A stretch of DNA of 64,000 bases from Spirochaetota bacterium. Lineage in GTDB: Bacteria > Spirochaetota > Spirochaetia > Treponematales > UBA12059. The stretch lies in contig JAKLDN010000006.1 in the NCBI GenBank assembly GCA_022703505.1, positions 62,001 through 126,000 of the forward strand, given 5' to 3'. Numbering within the stretch: the first letter of the stretch is position 1; every line of letters starts with the position of its first letter. The notes beneath the pieces were generated by a model. The model had not been told where the DNA came from, did not search any database, and was given only the letters and a program-made list of their open reading frames with translations. A program made the position numbers and the translations under genes. Shown piece after piece: positions 1 through 8,368 of the stretch.

Positions 1-2
1 TC

Positions 3-347
3 CTTGTCGAACTCCGGGACCGTGTCCGGCGCGGGGACTGGGCCTGGGCCGCGGACCGGGCGGACCCGTCCTTCCTGCGGGCCATGGAAGGCCGGGGCAG
101 GGATCCCTACTTCTACACCTACCTCTTCGCCGCAGGCTCCCTGGCGGGGGACGCACCGGAGTACGCCCGCTTCGAACTGCTTCCCGTCTCCCGGGTCCGG
201 GACATGGCCTGGGAAGAGGCTCGGATCGAGGGACCCGCGGCGGTGGTCCGGGGCCGGTTCATCCTGTCGACGGGAGCACTCGTGCCCTTCGCCTTGCGGG
301 TGCTCTGGCGTCTGGACCCGCCCCGCATCCTGGGCGTGCAACCGTGA
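3..347 (+). CDS. C-terminal end of an unrecognised protein (5' truncated)
   Basis: The frame is open from the left edge to a TGA at 345-347, giving 114 codons that end in ..RILGVQP, so only the C-terminal part of a longer gene is visible. The residues are a mixed alpha/beta pattern with many Arg, Ala and Asp (for example DPYFYTYLFAAGSL and RFELLPVSRVRDMAW). There is no membrane segment or known motif. An internal ATG at 84 is possible, but the good coding pattern continues upstream of it. I do not recognise the family. It converges on guaA, with a hairpin element in the 120-bp gap. Confidence 0.6.
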   Translation, partial: LVELRDRVRRGDWAWAADRADPSFLRAMEGRGRDPYFYTYLFAAGSLAGDAPEYARFELLPVSRVRDMAWEEARIEGPAAVVRGRFILSTGALVPFALRVLWRLDPPRILGVQP

Positions 348-367
348 AAGCGACTACTTAAACAAAC

Positions 368-397
368 CAACCACAGAGGCACAGAGGCACTGAGAAA
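368..397 (+). repeat. CACAGAGGCA-type intergenic repeat fragment
   Basis: Tandem CACAGAGG units (ACCACAGAGGC, ACAGAGGCAC, TGAGAA) lie between the first gene and guaA. The same type of unit, as CACGGAG, forms the ends of the larger palindromic elements near 19.8 kb and 30.8 kb. This looks like a partial copy. Confidence 0.5.
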
Positions 398-419
398 AGA
401 GAAGTGCGGATGACTCGAC

Positions 420-470
420 GAAGCCCGCAGGGCTTCATTGCCGCGAGGCGGGCCTTAGGCCCGCCTCGCG
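420..470. repeat. Double hairpin at the guaA 3' end
   Basis: There are two perfect stems: GAAGCCC (420-426) with GGGCTTC (430-436), and CGCGAGGCGGGCC (442-454) with GGCCCGCCTCGCG (458-470, 3-nt loop). The second abuts the guaA stop codon at 471. It has no T-run on the guaA side, so it is more likely an RNA-stabilising or repeat element than a classical terminator. The GACGAAG...GCCGCGAG layout matches hairpins 3 and 4 of the element at 30866-30919. Confidence 0.65.
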
Positions 471-2021
471 CTACTCCCATTCTATCGTGGCCGGGGGCTT
501 GGAGGAGACGTCGTAGGTGACACGGCCGATCTGGGGCACCCGGTTCGTGATCAGGCTGGAGATCTCCAGGAGGTCCTTCATGGGGAAGGGATACACGTCC
601 GCGGTCATGCCGTCCGAAGAGACGATGGCCCGCAGAGCCAGGACCCAGCCGTAGCGGCGGACGTCCCCGGCAACGCCCACGGAGCGGACGGGCAGCAGGA
701 CCGCGAAGGCCTGCCAGATCTCGTCGTACAGTCCCCGGCGTTTCAGTTCGGAGACGTAGATGTCATCGGCTTCCCGCAGGACGTCGCACTTCTCCTTCGT
801 CACCTCCCCCAGGACACGGACGCCCAGGCCGGGGCCCGGGAAGGGATGCCGGCCCACGACCTCCTCCGGGACACCCAGCAGGCGGCCCAGGGCGCGGACC
901 TCGTCCTTGTAGAGCCTGTCCAAAGGTTCGATCACCTTTCCCGCCTGACGCTTTTTCTCCACCAGGGGGGAGCGTACGTTGTGGTGGCTCTTGATGACGT
1001 GGGCCTTCTTGCCCACCCCCTTGCCGGACTCGATGAGGTCCGTGTACAGGGTTCCCTGGACCAGGAAGGCCTCGGGGATGCCCAGGCGCGCGACCTCCCG
1101 CTCCTGGACGGTGATGAACATGTCCCCGATCCGCTTGCGCTTCTCCTCGGGCTCGTCGATTCCCGACAGGACGGTGAGGAAGTCCCCTTCCGCGTCGATC
1201 CTGTGGACATGGGTCGCCCCGAGGCTCCGGAGAGTCCGCATGACCTGTTCGCTCTCTCCCTTTCGCATGAGCCCCGTGTCGATGTACATGAGATGGACCC
1301 GTCCCGGGTCGAGGGACTTGAGCACCAGGGCCGCTGCGACCGTGGAATCCACGCCGCCGGAGATGAGGAGCAGTACATCCCCGGAGCCCACGGCGTCCCG
1401 TATCCGCCCGCCCGCCTCCTCCACGTAACGCTCCATGCTCCATTCCCGGGCGGCTCCGCAGATCCCGGCGGCGAAATTGCCGAGGATCTCGAGGCCGTGC
1501 TCACAGTGGGTGACCTCGGGATGGAACTGCACGCCCCAGAGGGGCCGGGACTCGTGGGCCAGGAGGGCCGGAATGCCCGTCTCCGAGCGGGCCAGGACCC
1601 GGAAACCCGGGGCCGGGATCTCCACGGAGTCGCCGTGGCTCATCCAGGACAGGAAGCTCCGGGGAAGCCCCCGGGTCAGGGCGTTGTCCTCCTCGACCCG
1701 GACCGCCTGGCGGCCGTACTCCCGGTCCGGCAGGGTCCGCACGGAGCCGCCGAAGTCCGCGGTCATCCGCTGGATGCCGTAGCAGACTCCCAGGACGGGA
1801 AGGCCGGACTCGTACACGACCAGATCCGGGGCCGGGGCGCCCGGCTCGTACACGCTCCAGGGGGATCCGGAAAGGATGATTCCCTTCACGCCCTCCAGGT
1901 CCGGTGCGCCGATCCTAGCGTCCCCGGGAAGGATGGAAGCGTAGATCCCGATCTCCCGGATCCGTCGGGCGATCAACTGGGTGTACTGGCTCCCGTAGTC
2001 CAGGATCAGGATCGAGTCCAC
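471..2021 (-). CDS. guaA: GMP synthase (glutamine-hydrolysing)
   Basis: Converts XMP to GMP with glutamine and ATP in the cytosol, the last step of GMP synthesis. The 516 residues are of normal family length. The N-terminal class I amidotransferase has the nucleophile Cys80 (GVCYGIQ) and the His167/Glu169 pair (VQFHPEV). The ATP-pyrophosphatase domain has the P-loop SGGVDS at 221-226, and the C-terminal dimerisation domain ends in KPPATIEWE. I chose the GTG at 2021 (VDSILILDYG) because the conserved N-terminus begins there and GGGAGAG lies just upstream. It overlaps the purA end by 16 nt, implying translational coupling. It is the last gene of a purB-guaB-purA-guaA operon. Confidence 0.96.
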   Translation of the reverse strand: MDSILILDYGSQYTQLIARRIREIGIYASILPGDARIGAPDLEGVKGIILSGSPWSVYEPGAPAPDLVVYESGLPVLGVCYGIQRMTADFGGSVRTLPDREYGRQAVRVEEDNALTRGLPRSFLSWMSHGDSVEIPAPGFRVLARSETGIPALLAHESRPLWGVQFHPEVTHCEHGLEILGNFAAGICGAAREWSMERYVEEAGGRIRDAVGSGDVLLLISGGVDSTVAAALVLKSLDPGRVHLMYIDTGLMRKGESEQVMRTLRSLGATHVHRIDAEGDFLTVLSGIDEPEEKRKRIGDMFITVQEREVARLGIPEAFLVQGTLYTDLIESGKGVGKKAHVIKSHHNVRSPLVEKKRQAGKVIEPLDRLYKDEVRALGRLLGVPEEVVGRHPFPGPGLGVRVLGEVTKEKCDVLREADDIYVSELKRRGLYDEIWQAFAVLLPVRSVGVAGDVRRYGWVLALRAIVSSDGMTADVYPFPMKDLLEISSLITNRVPQIGRVTYDVSSKPPATIEWE

Positions 2022-3235
2022 GGGCTCTCCCTGACGAGGGTCTGGTTGCGCTCGTAACCCACGGAGACGATCCCCACGGGGGCTTCCGCGAACTCCTCGA
2101 TGAAGGCGACGTACTCCCGGGCCTCCCGGGGGATGTCGTCCCAGGTCCGGGCCGCTCCCAGGGAGGTCTTCCAGCCCCGGAACTTGCGCAGGACGGGCCG
2201 GGCGTCGTTGAGGTCCCGGACGGAGGTGGGGAAGTCCTCCACCACCCGGCCCCGGATCTTGTAGGCCACGCAGGCCTCGAACTCGTCCAGGGTGTCGTAG
2301 ACGTCCAGGTGGGTGAGCACCAGGGAATCGATGGAGTTGGCGTACCGGGCGTAGCGCAGGGCCACCAGGTCCAGGTAGCCGCAACGCCTCGGCCGTCCCG
2401 TGGTCACTCCGTATTCCCGTCCGGTGTCCCGGATGAAGCTGCACAGGGCGCCCTGGGAATCGGGATCGAACTCCGTGGGGAAGGGACCGTTCCCCACCCG
2501 GGTCGTGTAGGCCTTGAAGACCCCCAGGACCTTGTCGATGGCCCGGGGGCCGATGCCGCCCTGGGCCGCCGCCCCGGAGGCGTTGGACATCCCGCTGGAA
2601 ACGTAGGGGTAGGTCCCGGTATCGATGTCCAGGAGGGCCCCCTGGGCTCCCTCGAAGAGGGTCCAGGAGTTACGGTGCTGCCGGAGGAAGGCGACCAGGT
2701 CCACGGACATCGGCAGCAGGCGTTCCGCGTACCGCGCCAGGAAGGCCCGATCCTCATCCTCCAGGGTGGCCAAACGTTCCGCATCCTCCAGGTCCGCAAG
2801 ACGGATCCCGTCGCGGGCGGCCTTGACGGAGTACGCCACCCCGATCCCCCGGCCGGTGGTGCCGATGGGCTTGCGTCGGGTCGCCTCCTGCTGCTTGTCC
2901 ATCTCCCGGTACCGGGGCAGGACGATGTGGGCCCGGTCGCTGATCAGGACCCGGCCCTTCCAGTCCACGCCCCGGGACTCCAGCATGGCCAGCTCCGCGA
3001 AGAGGGCCTCCGGGTCGATGACCATACCGCTGCCCAGGACCGTGATCTTGTCCGGGTAGAGGATGCCCGAGGGAACCAAGTGCAGGGCGTACTGCTCCTT
3101 GCCCAGGACGATGGTATGCCCGGCGTTGGCCCCCCCGGAGAAGCGGACGATGAGCCCCGCGTCCGCGGCCAGGTAGTCCACGATCTTTCCCTTGCCCTCG
3201 TCGCCCCACTGGGCACCGATCACGACGATGTTCAC
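2006..3235 (-). CDS. purA: Adenylosuccinate synthase
   Basis: Joins IMP and aspartate using GTP to form adenylosuccinate, the first committed step to AMP. The N-terminus shows the GDEGKGK phosphate loop (11-17, including the catalytic Asp12), followed by GGANAGHT with the catalytic His40. GTTGRGIG and TTRVGNGPFPTE follow further on. At 409 residues it is a little shorter than the roughly 430 usual in bacteria, but all core motifs are present. It starts 12 nt after guaB ends and its end overlaps guaA, so it lies mid-operon beside the competing GMP branch genes. Confidence 0.96.
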   Translation of the reverse strand: MNIVVIGAQWGDEGKGKIVDYLAADAGLIVRFSGGANAGHTIVLGKEQYALHLVPSGILYPDKITVLGSGMVIDPEALFAELAMLESRGVDWKGRVLISDRAHIVLPRYREMDKQQEATRRKPIGTTGRGIGVAYSVKAARDGIRLADLEDAERLATLEDEDRAFLARYAERLLPMSVDLVAFLRQHRNSWTLFEGAQGALLDIDTGTYPYVSSGMSNASGAAAQGGIGPRAIDKVLGVFKAYTTRVGNGPFPTEFDPDSQGALCSFIRDTGREYGVTTGRPRRCGYLDLVALRYARYANSIDSLVLTHLDVYDTLDEFEACVAYKIRGRVVEDFPTSVRDLNDARPVLRKFRGWKTSLGAARTWDDIPREAREYVAFIEEFAEAPVGIVSVGYERNQTLVRESPWTRS

Positions 3236-3247
3236 GTCAGCCTCCCG

Positions 3248-4678
3248 TCACCTGCTGTAATTCGGCGCTTCCTGGGTGATGGCCACGTCATGGGCGTGGC
3301 TCTCCCGGAGGCCCGCGGACGTGATCCGCACGAAGCGGCCGTACTTCTGCAACTCCTGGATGGAGCGGCAGCCCGTGTACCCCATGCCCTTCCGCAAGCC
3401 CGCCACGATCTGGCCGAGATAGGGCTTGAGCTCCCCCTTGTAGGGGATGCGGCCCTCGATGCCCTCGGGTACGGGCTCCTCGTCCTTGGCCATCTGGTAG
3501 CGGTCCCCGGCTCCGTCCTTGAGGGCCCCCAGGGAACCCATGCCCCGGTACTCCTTGTAGATCCGGCCCTCGTACAGGATCTCCCGGCCCGGGGACTCCT
3601 TGAGCCCCGCGAAGAGGTTCCCGATCATGACCGAGGAAGCCCCCGCGGCTATGGCCTTGACCACGTCCCCGGAATACTTGATGCCCCCGTCCGCGATCAC
3701 GGGGATCCCGGCCTTGGACGCCTCCTCGGCGCACCAGAGCACGGCGGTGAATTGGGGAACCCCGATGCCCGCCACGATCCGGGTGGTGCAGATGGAACCC
3801 GGCCCCACCCCGACCTTCACCGCGTCCGCCCCCGCCTCGACCAGGCGGCGGGCGCCTTCCCGGGTGGCCACGTTCCCGCCCACCACGGGGATCGGGTACT
3901 TGGCCTTGATAGCCCGGACCGCCTCCGCCACGTTCCGGGAGTCCCCGTGGGCCGTGTCCAGGACCACGAAGTCGCAGCGGGCCGCGGCCAGGAGGGGCAT
4001 CCGGGCCTCGATGTCCTGGGGGCTCACCGCGGCGCCCACCACCAGGCGCCCGCCGGAATCCACCGCGGCCCTGGGGTGGATCTCCCGCTTCTCCATGTCC
4101 TTGACGGTGATAAGCCCGGTGAGTCGCCCCGCGGCGTCCACCACGGGGAGCTTCTCGATCTTGTACTGGTCGAACTTCTCCCGCGCCTGGGCGGGTGTCG
4201 TGTCCCCGGGCACCACGACGGGGTCCGGGGTCATGGCGTCCCGGACCAGGGTCCCGTCGTCCCGGCTGAACCGGAGGTCCCGGGCGGTGATGATCCCCAC
4301 CACCCGGCCCTCCTGGTCCAGGACGGGAAGACCCGTCACCCCGTGGCGGGACATCAGGGAACGTACGTCCCGGATGGTCCGGTCCGACTCGATCGTCACC
4401 GGGGAGTCGATGATCCAGTTGAGGTAGCGCTTCACGGTGGAGACGTGCTCGGCCTGCTCCGCGGGCGGGAGGTTCCGGTGGATGACCCCCGCCCCTCCCT
4501 CCAGGGCCAGGGCGATGGCCAGACGGTCCTCGGTGACCGTGTCCATCGCGGCGGAGAGGATCGGCACGTTCAGCCGGATATCCGCGGCCAGCCGGGTCCG
4601 GACGTCCGCCTCCCGGGGGAGTATCTCGGAATACCCCGGGAGAAGGAGCACGTCGTCGTAGGAGAGGGTCTCCTCCAT
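3248..4678 (-). CDS. guaB: IMP dehydrogenase
   Basis: Oxidises IMP to XMP with NAD+, the rate-limiting step to GMP. The 476 residues carry a TIM barrel interrupted by two CBS domains (about 90-200), which usually bind adenine or guanine nucleotides. The catalytic cysteine is Cys297 in GPGSICTTR, and GGNVAT and the flap RGMGSLGA are visible. The open frame continues upstream, but I chose the ATG at 4678 because [14 protein letters not shown] is the conserved start and GGAGG lies 8 nt before it. It is followed 12 nt later by purA. Confidence 0.96.
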   Translation of the reverse strand: MEETLSYDDVLLLPGYSEILPREADVRTRLAADIRLNVPILSAAMDTVTEDRLAIALALEGGAGVIHRNLPPAEQAEHVSTVKRYLNWIIDSPVTIESDRTIRDVRSLMSRHGVTGLPVLDQEGRVVGIITARDLRFSRDDGTLVRDAMTPDPVVVPGDTTPAQAREKFDQYKIEKLPVVDAAGRLTGLITVKDMEKREIHPRAAVDSGGRLVVGAAVSPQDIEARMPLLAAARCDFVVLDTAHGDSRNVAEAVRAIKAKYPIPVVGGNVATREGARRLVEAGADAVKVGVGPGSICTTRIVAGIGVPQFTAVLWCAEEASKAGIPVIADGGIKYSGDVVKAIAAGASSVMIGNLFAGLKESPGREILYEGRIYKEYRGMGSLGALKDGAGDRYQMAKDEEPVPEGIEGRIPYKGELKPYLGQIVAGLRKGMGYTGCRSIQELQKYGRFVRITSAGLRESHAHDVAITQEAPNYSR

Positions 4679-4809
4679 GATCAGTCGCCTCCGCGCGAGA
4701 GGCTCACGGCCTCTCCGGTCGATAGAGACTCGTCCGGCCGCCCTCGGCCGCCGTCGAGCTTTCAGGGCCGCCCGCAAAAACCCGTCGCCGCCGGGCGGCC
4801 GCCGTTCCT

Positions 4810-6231
4810 TCAATCCGCCCAGCGCCGGGCGAGTTCCCGGTACTTCCTTCCGAGGGCCCGGGCCTTCTCCGCCGCGAGACCCCGGTAGCGCTCAGGGGCC
4901 GCGAAGAATCCCTCGGGGTCGGGGTGCCCCAGGTCCCGGAGCCGGCCGTACAGGATGTCCCGGATCTCCGGGCGGCGGGCCAGGACTTCGGAGAAGGAGA
5001 GGCCCTCCGACTCGGCCTGGAGGGTCAGCCTGCGGACCTCCTCGTGGGCGTCCGCCCTGCCCGACTCGGCCAGGAGGATGTAGGCCGGCTCGGCCAAAAC
5101 GGCGCCCCCGCTGGACCGGAGGTTGACCGCCATGCGTTCCCGGTCCACGGACAGGGACTTGAGGACCTTGAGCATCCGGTTGGCCGCGGCCCCCAGGCCC
5201 GCCAGGAACTCCACGGAAAAGCGCTCGCTGGCGGAGTTCGTCAGGTCCCGCTGGTGTTCGGAGATCTGGTCCAGGAAAAACGTGAGGACCCTGGGACAGA
5301 AGGCCTTCCAGAGGCTCTTCACGTGCTCGCTGTTCCAGGGATTCCGCTTCTGGGGCATGGTGGAGGAACCCACCTGGGCTCCGCCGAAGGACTCCCGGAC
5401 TTCGTCGATCTCCTCTCGCTGGAGATGCCGCAGGTCGTCCGCCAGGTTGGCCAGGATGCCGAAGGCCGTGTTCAGTTCCAGCAGGAGCCTAAGGACGTGC
5501 TCGGGCTCCACGAGCTGGGTGGAATGCTCGCTGGGCGAAAGGCCCAGGAAGCCGAGATAGGTCCGTTCCACCTCCTCGGGGTCCGGGTAGATCATGGACA
5601 GGGCGTTGTAGGAACCCGTTGCCCCGGCCAGCTTGCCCCGGAGGTCCCGGGCCAGGTCCTCCAGGCGGGGCAGGCACTTTCCCAGGCGGGCGGCGTACTC
5701 CGCCAGGGCGAAGCCGAAGGTGACGGGCACGGCGTGGCGGCCGTGGGTGCGACCCACCTGGGGGGTATCCGCCTCCTCCTCGGCCAGGCGGGCCAGCTCG
5801 GCGAGGACCCGGGCCAGGAGGGGAAGCAGGACCTCGAGGACGGCGCCCCGGAGCTGTACCGCCCGGGCCGTGTCCAGGATGTCGACGCTGGTGGCTCCCA
5901 GGTGGACCAGGGGGGCCAGGTCCGCGGGCACCTTGGACTGGAGGACGTTCACCAAAGCACGGATGTTGTGCCGGGTCTTCTCCTCCTCCCGGGCCACCTC
6001 CTCGGGGTCCACGGAGCCCGCCAGGGCGTCCAGATCCCGGAACCTCTCCTCCGTCCCCAGGCCCCGGGCCGCCAGGTGGGCCTTGAGCAGGGCGATCTCC
6101 GCCAGGACGCAGGCCCGTACGGAGGCCCGGTCCGAAAGCCGCTCCGACAGGGCGTCGAAGAGCTCCCGGTTGGCCTCCCAGTACCGATGGTCCAGGGGGG
6201 AGAGGTTGTCGAAGATGTCACGGGACTGCAT
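4810..6231 (-). CDS. purB: Adenylosuccinate lyase
   Basis: Releases fumarate from adenylosuccinate to give AMP, and from SAICAR in de novo purine synthesis. The 473 residues belong to the fumarase/aspartase superfamily: the catalytic His163 is in GRTHGRHAVP, and the signature loop GSSTMPQKRNP is at 288-298. It is the first gene of the purB-guaB-purA-guaA set, with 131 nt before guaB. The ATG lies 5 nt after a CATACT -10 box and lacks a Shine-Dalgarno sequence, so the message may be leaderless. Confidence 0.95.
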   Translation of the reverse strand: MQSRDIFDNLSPLDHRYWEANRELFDALSERLSDRASVRACVLAEIALLKAHLAARGLGTEERFRDLDALAGSVDPEEVAREEEKTRHNIRALVNVLQSKVPADLAPLVHLGATSVDILDTARAVQLRGAVLEVLLPLLARVLAELARLAEEEADTPQVGRTHGRHAVPVTFGFALAEYAARLGKCLPRLEDLARDLRGKLAGATGSYNALSMIYPDPEEVERTYLGFLGLSPSEHSTQLVEPEHVLRLLLELNTAFGILANLADDLRHLQREEIDEVRESFGGAQVGSSTMPQKRNPWNSEHVKSLWKAFCPRVLTFFLDQISEHQRDLTNSASERFSVEFLAGLGAAANRMLKVLKSLSVDRERMAVNLRSSGGAVLAEPAYILLAESGRADAHEEVRRLTLQAESEGLSFSEVLARRPEIRDILYGRLRDLGHPDPEGFFAAPERYRGLAAEKARALGRKYRELARRWAD

Positions 6232-6236
6232 ACCGC

Positions 6237-6265
6237 AGTATGCCCGGCCGGGGTCCGCACGTCAA
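6237..6265 (-). promoter_or_regulatory. purB promoter (leaderless type)
   Basis: TTGACG (6260-6265), a 17-nt spacer and CATACT (6237-6242) read leftward. The purB ATG begins 5 nt after the -10 box, so transcription should start at or next to the start codon. Confidence 0.65.
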
Positions 6266-6289
6266 CTACGGCGGCGCGGGCCGCCGCGC

Positions 6290-6772
6290 TCAGACCAGGT
6301 CCGCCCACTCCGCGGAGAGGTTTCCCAGACGTACCGCGGCCAGGAGATCCTCCGGGGCCAGGATCATCTGGAGTCCCCGGGTCCCGGCGCTCACGGAGAC
6401 TTCCGGAAACAGCTGGGCGGTCTCGTCCAGGAACACCGGAAGCCGCTTCCGCGTCCCGACCGGGGAGCATCCGCCCCGGACGTATCCCGTCAGGGGCTCC
6501 AATTCCCGGAGCGGAAGCATCTCGACGCCCTTGTTGCCCGTGGCGACGGCGGCCTTCTTGAGGGACAGCTCCGCGTTTCCGGGCACGCAGGCCAGGAAGG
6601 GTCCGGTCCGGTCCCCCCGGGCCGCCAGGGTCTTGAAGACCTGTTCCGCGGGCAGGCCTACCTTGTCGGCCACGGCGGGGGCCGACAGGTCGTCCTCGTC
6701 CACGGGGTACTCCGCGAGCCGGAAGGGCAGCCCCGAGGATTCCAGGATGCGCACGGCGTTCGTCTTGGTCAT
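6290..6772 (-). CDS. ybaK: YbaK/EbsC-family aminoacyl-tRNA deacylase
   Basis: The 160-residue protein matches the YbaK/ProX editing domain, which hydrolyses mischarged Cys-tRNA(Pro) in trans. Visible features are KTNAVRILE at the start, VFKTLAARGD (about 45-54), the conserved lysines in LSLKKAA, and the GGCSPVGTRK loop (about 99-108). The GYVRGGCSP glycines are typical of the active site. It lies 7 nt downstream of the GH57 gene and probably shares its transcript, although no functional link is evident. Assignment to YbaK rather than to the related ProX or YeaK types rests on the GxCSPxG motif. Confidence 0.9.
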   Translation of the reverse strand: MTKTNAVRILESSGLPFRLAEYPVDEDDLSAPAVADKVGLPAEQVFKTLAARGDRTGPFLACVPGNAELSLKKAAVATGNKGVEMLPLRELEPLTGYVRGGCSPVGTRKRLPVFLDETAQLFPEVSVSAGTRGLQMILAPEDLLAAVRLGNLSAEWADLV

Positions 6773-6779
6773 GGAGGGG

Positions 6780-8366
6780 CTAGGCCCGTTTTCTGCGGAA
6801 CATCCGGTAATTGATGCTCGGGAAGAGGTTGTTCCTCTTTTCCAGCCGGGTGATCCACTCGGTCCCCACGGTGTTGGCGCAGAGCATCTCGTAGATCCGC
6901 TGGAAGTTGGAAACCGCGTCCTCCACCTGCCTGCGGGCGAAGGCGCCGGCCTTGCCGGCCCGGATCAGGAGGGCCCAGTCGGAGCACATGACCAGGAGGG
7001 TCTCCCGGGCCGCCTGGTTCAGGACCCGCTCCTTGAGGCCCGTCTCGTTGGGGAATCGTTCGGCCAGCTCCATCATCCGGTCCAGCATCTTGTAGCTGTG
7101 GCGGTAGATCCAGTCGTTGGACCCGTCCAGCCACACCCCGGCGTACCCCCCGCTCCCCCAGGAGGAGAACTCGGGGACGGATACGGGGTTTTCCGGGTGC
7201 AGCTTGAGGTACTCCCCCAGGGACACGAAACGGAACTCCTCGCGGTCCTTCCCTAGCCGGAACAGGGCTTCCAGCCACTGGGGCCCCTCGAACCATCCGT
7301 GGCCCAGGAGCTCCGCGTCGTAGGGGCAGACCACCAGGGGCGGCCGGTCCATGTAGGCCGAGGCCTTCCGGATCTGGTCCGCCCGTCCGTCCAGGAAGAC
7401 CCGGGCGTGCTCGGCGGCCCGGGCCGAGGCGGCGGCGGGATCGTAGGGTTTCTTCCGCTCGGTCTTTCCGGTGACGGCCCAGTACTTGAATCCCGTGAAG
7501 CCCCGGGCCCCGTCCTCCAGCCAGGGGGAGACGTAGTCCAGGGGAAGGTCGAAGCCGATGTCCCGGTAGAAGTCCCGGTAGACCGGGTCCGCGGGGTAAC
7601 CGGTCTGCTCGGACCAGACCGCGTTCGTCGCCTGGGCGTCCCGGATGAACACGGACAGCCCGTTCGGGCAGGTCACGGGGGAATAGGAGCCGTACTTCGG
7701 GACGGGTTTTCCCAGGAGGGCGCCCCGGGTGGCCACCAGGGTGTAGCGCACCGAGTAGGCCTTCAGGACCTCCTCCATCCCGGGATACCAGCCCAGCTGG
7801 GGCAGCCAGAACCCGGACGCGACCTTCCCGAACTGCCGGCGGTGGGAGATCACGGCGGTCTCCACCTGGGCGGCCACGGCCTCGGGGACGTCCCGGTACA
7901 GGGGCAGGAAGGCGTGGGTGGCCGCGGAGGTCATGATCTCCAGCCGGCCCTTCTTGTAGAAGTAGTCGAAGCCCGAGAGCACGTTCCCGCCGTACAGGAT
8001 CGTGAAGTCGTCCCGGGCGGAGGTGTACAGGTCCGCGTGGAGCAGGGCCAGGCGGGCGAACTCGGGGTCCCCGGCGGTCCTCTCCTTCTCCCGCTCGGCG
8101 AGCCCGATCTGCCGGTCCAGCCAGGCCACGTACCGGTCCCGGAGCACCTCGTCGGAGAGCATGGCGGTCAGCGTGGGCGACAGGACCAGGGTGAGCCGCA
8201 CGGGAACCTTTTCGGCTTCCAGGTTCCGCAGGACCCGGAGGAGGGGCAGGTAGGTCTCCGAGAGGGCCTCGAAGAGCCAGCGTTCCTCCAGGAACCGGGG
8301 ATACTCGGGCTGGCGGACGAAGGGGAGATGGGCGTTCAGCACCAGGGCGATATAGCCTCGCTCCAT
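6780..8366 (-). CDS. GH57 / DUF1957 alpha-glucan branching enzyme homologue, probable active-site variant
   Basis: The 528 residues follow the GH57 glycogen branching enzyme plan: N-terminal barrel motif ALVLNAHLPFV (usually HAHLP), SAATHAFLP (147-155), WLPQLGWYPG (188-196), and CPYDAELLGHGWFEGP carrying Asp350. In characterised GH57 branching enzymes the WLPE motif supplies the nucleophilic Glu. Here that position is Gln190 (codon CAG on the coding strand), and the first His of HxH is Asn11. The acid/base Asp350 is kept. It may therefore be a glucan-binding or regulatory protein rather than an enzyme. The ATG at 8366 lies 2 nt after the stop of the DUF4912 gene, with GAGGAG before it, so the two are coupled. 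Confidence 0.85.
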   Translation of the reverse strand: MERGYIALVLNAHLPFVRQPEYPRFLEERWLFEALSETYLPLLRVLRNLEAEKVPVRLTLVLSPTLTAMLSDEVLRDRYVAWLDRQIGLAEREKERTAGDPEFARLALLHADLYTSARDDFTILYGGNVLSGFDYFYKKGRLEIMTSAATHAFLPLYRDVPEAVAAQVETAVISHRRQFGKVASGFWLPQLGWYPGMEEVLKAYSVRYTLVATRGALLGKPVPKYGSYSPVTCPNGLSVFIRDAQATNAVWSEQTGYPADPVYRDFYRDIGFDLPLDYVSPWLEDGARGFTGFKYWAVTGKTERKKPYDPAAASARAAEHARVFLDGRADQIRKASAYMDRPPLVVCPYDAELLGHGWFEGPQWLEALFRLGKDREEFRFVSLGEYLKLHPENPVSVPEFSSWGSGGYAGVWLDGSNDWIYRHSYKMLDRMMELAERFPNETGLKERVLNQAARETLLVMCSDWALLIRAGKAGAFARRQVEDAVSNFQRIYEMLCANTVGTEWITRLEKRNNLFPSINYRMFRRKRA

Positions 8367-8368
8367 CC

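Noticed and set aside
2022-2444. N-terminal extension of guaA
   Set aside because: The extra 141 residues are a frame-shifted reading of purA (Gly/Pro/Arg-rich). GMP synthase starts at VDSILILDYG.
4679-4809. Purine riboswitch before guaB
   Set aside because: I found no conserved purine or guanidine riboswitch core in the gap; only an ordinary ribosome site is visible.
2309-4888. Very long open frame on the + strand opposite purA and guaB
   Set aside because: It is an antisense artefact of GC-rich codons: low-complexity Gly/Pro/Arg/His composition, no motif, fully covered by two certain genes.
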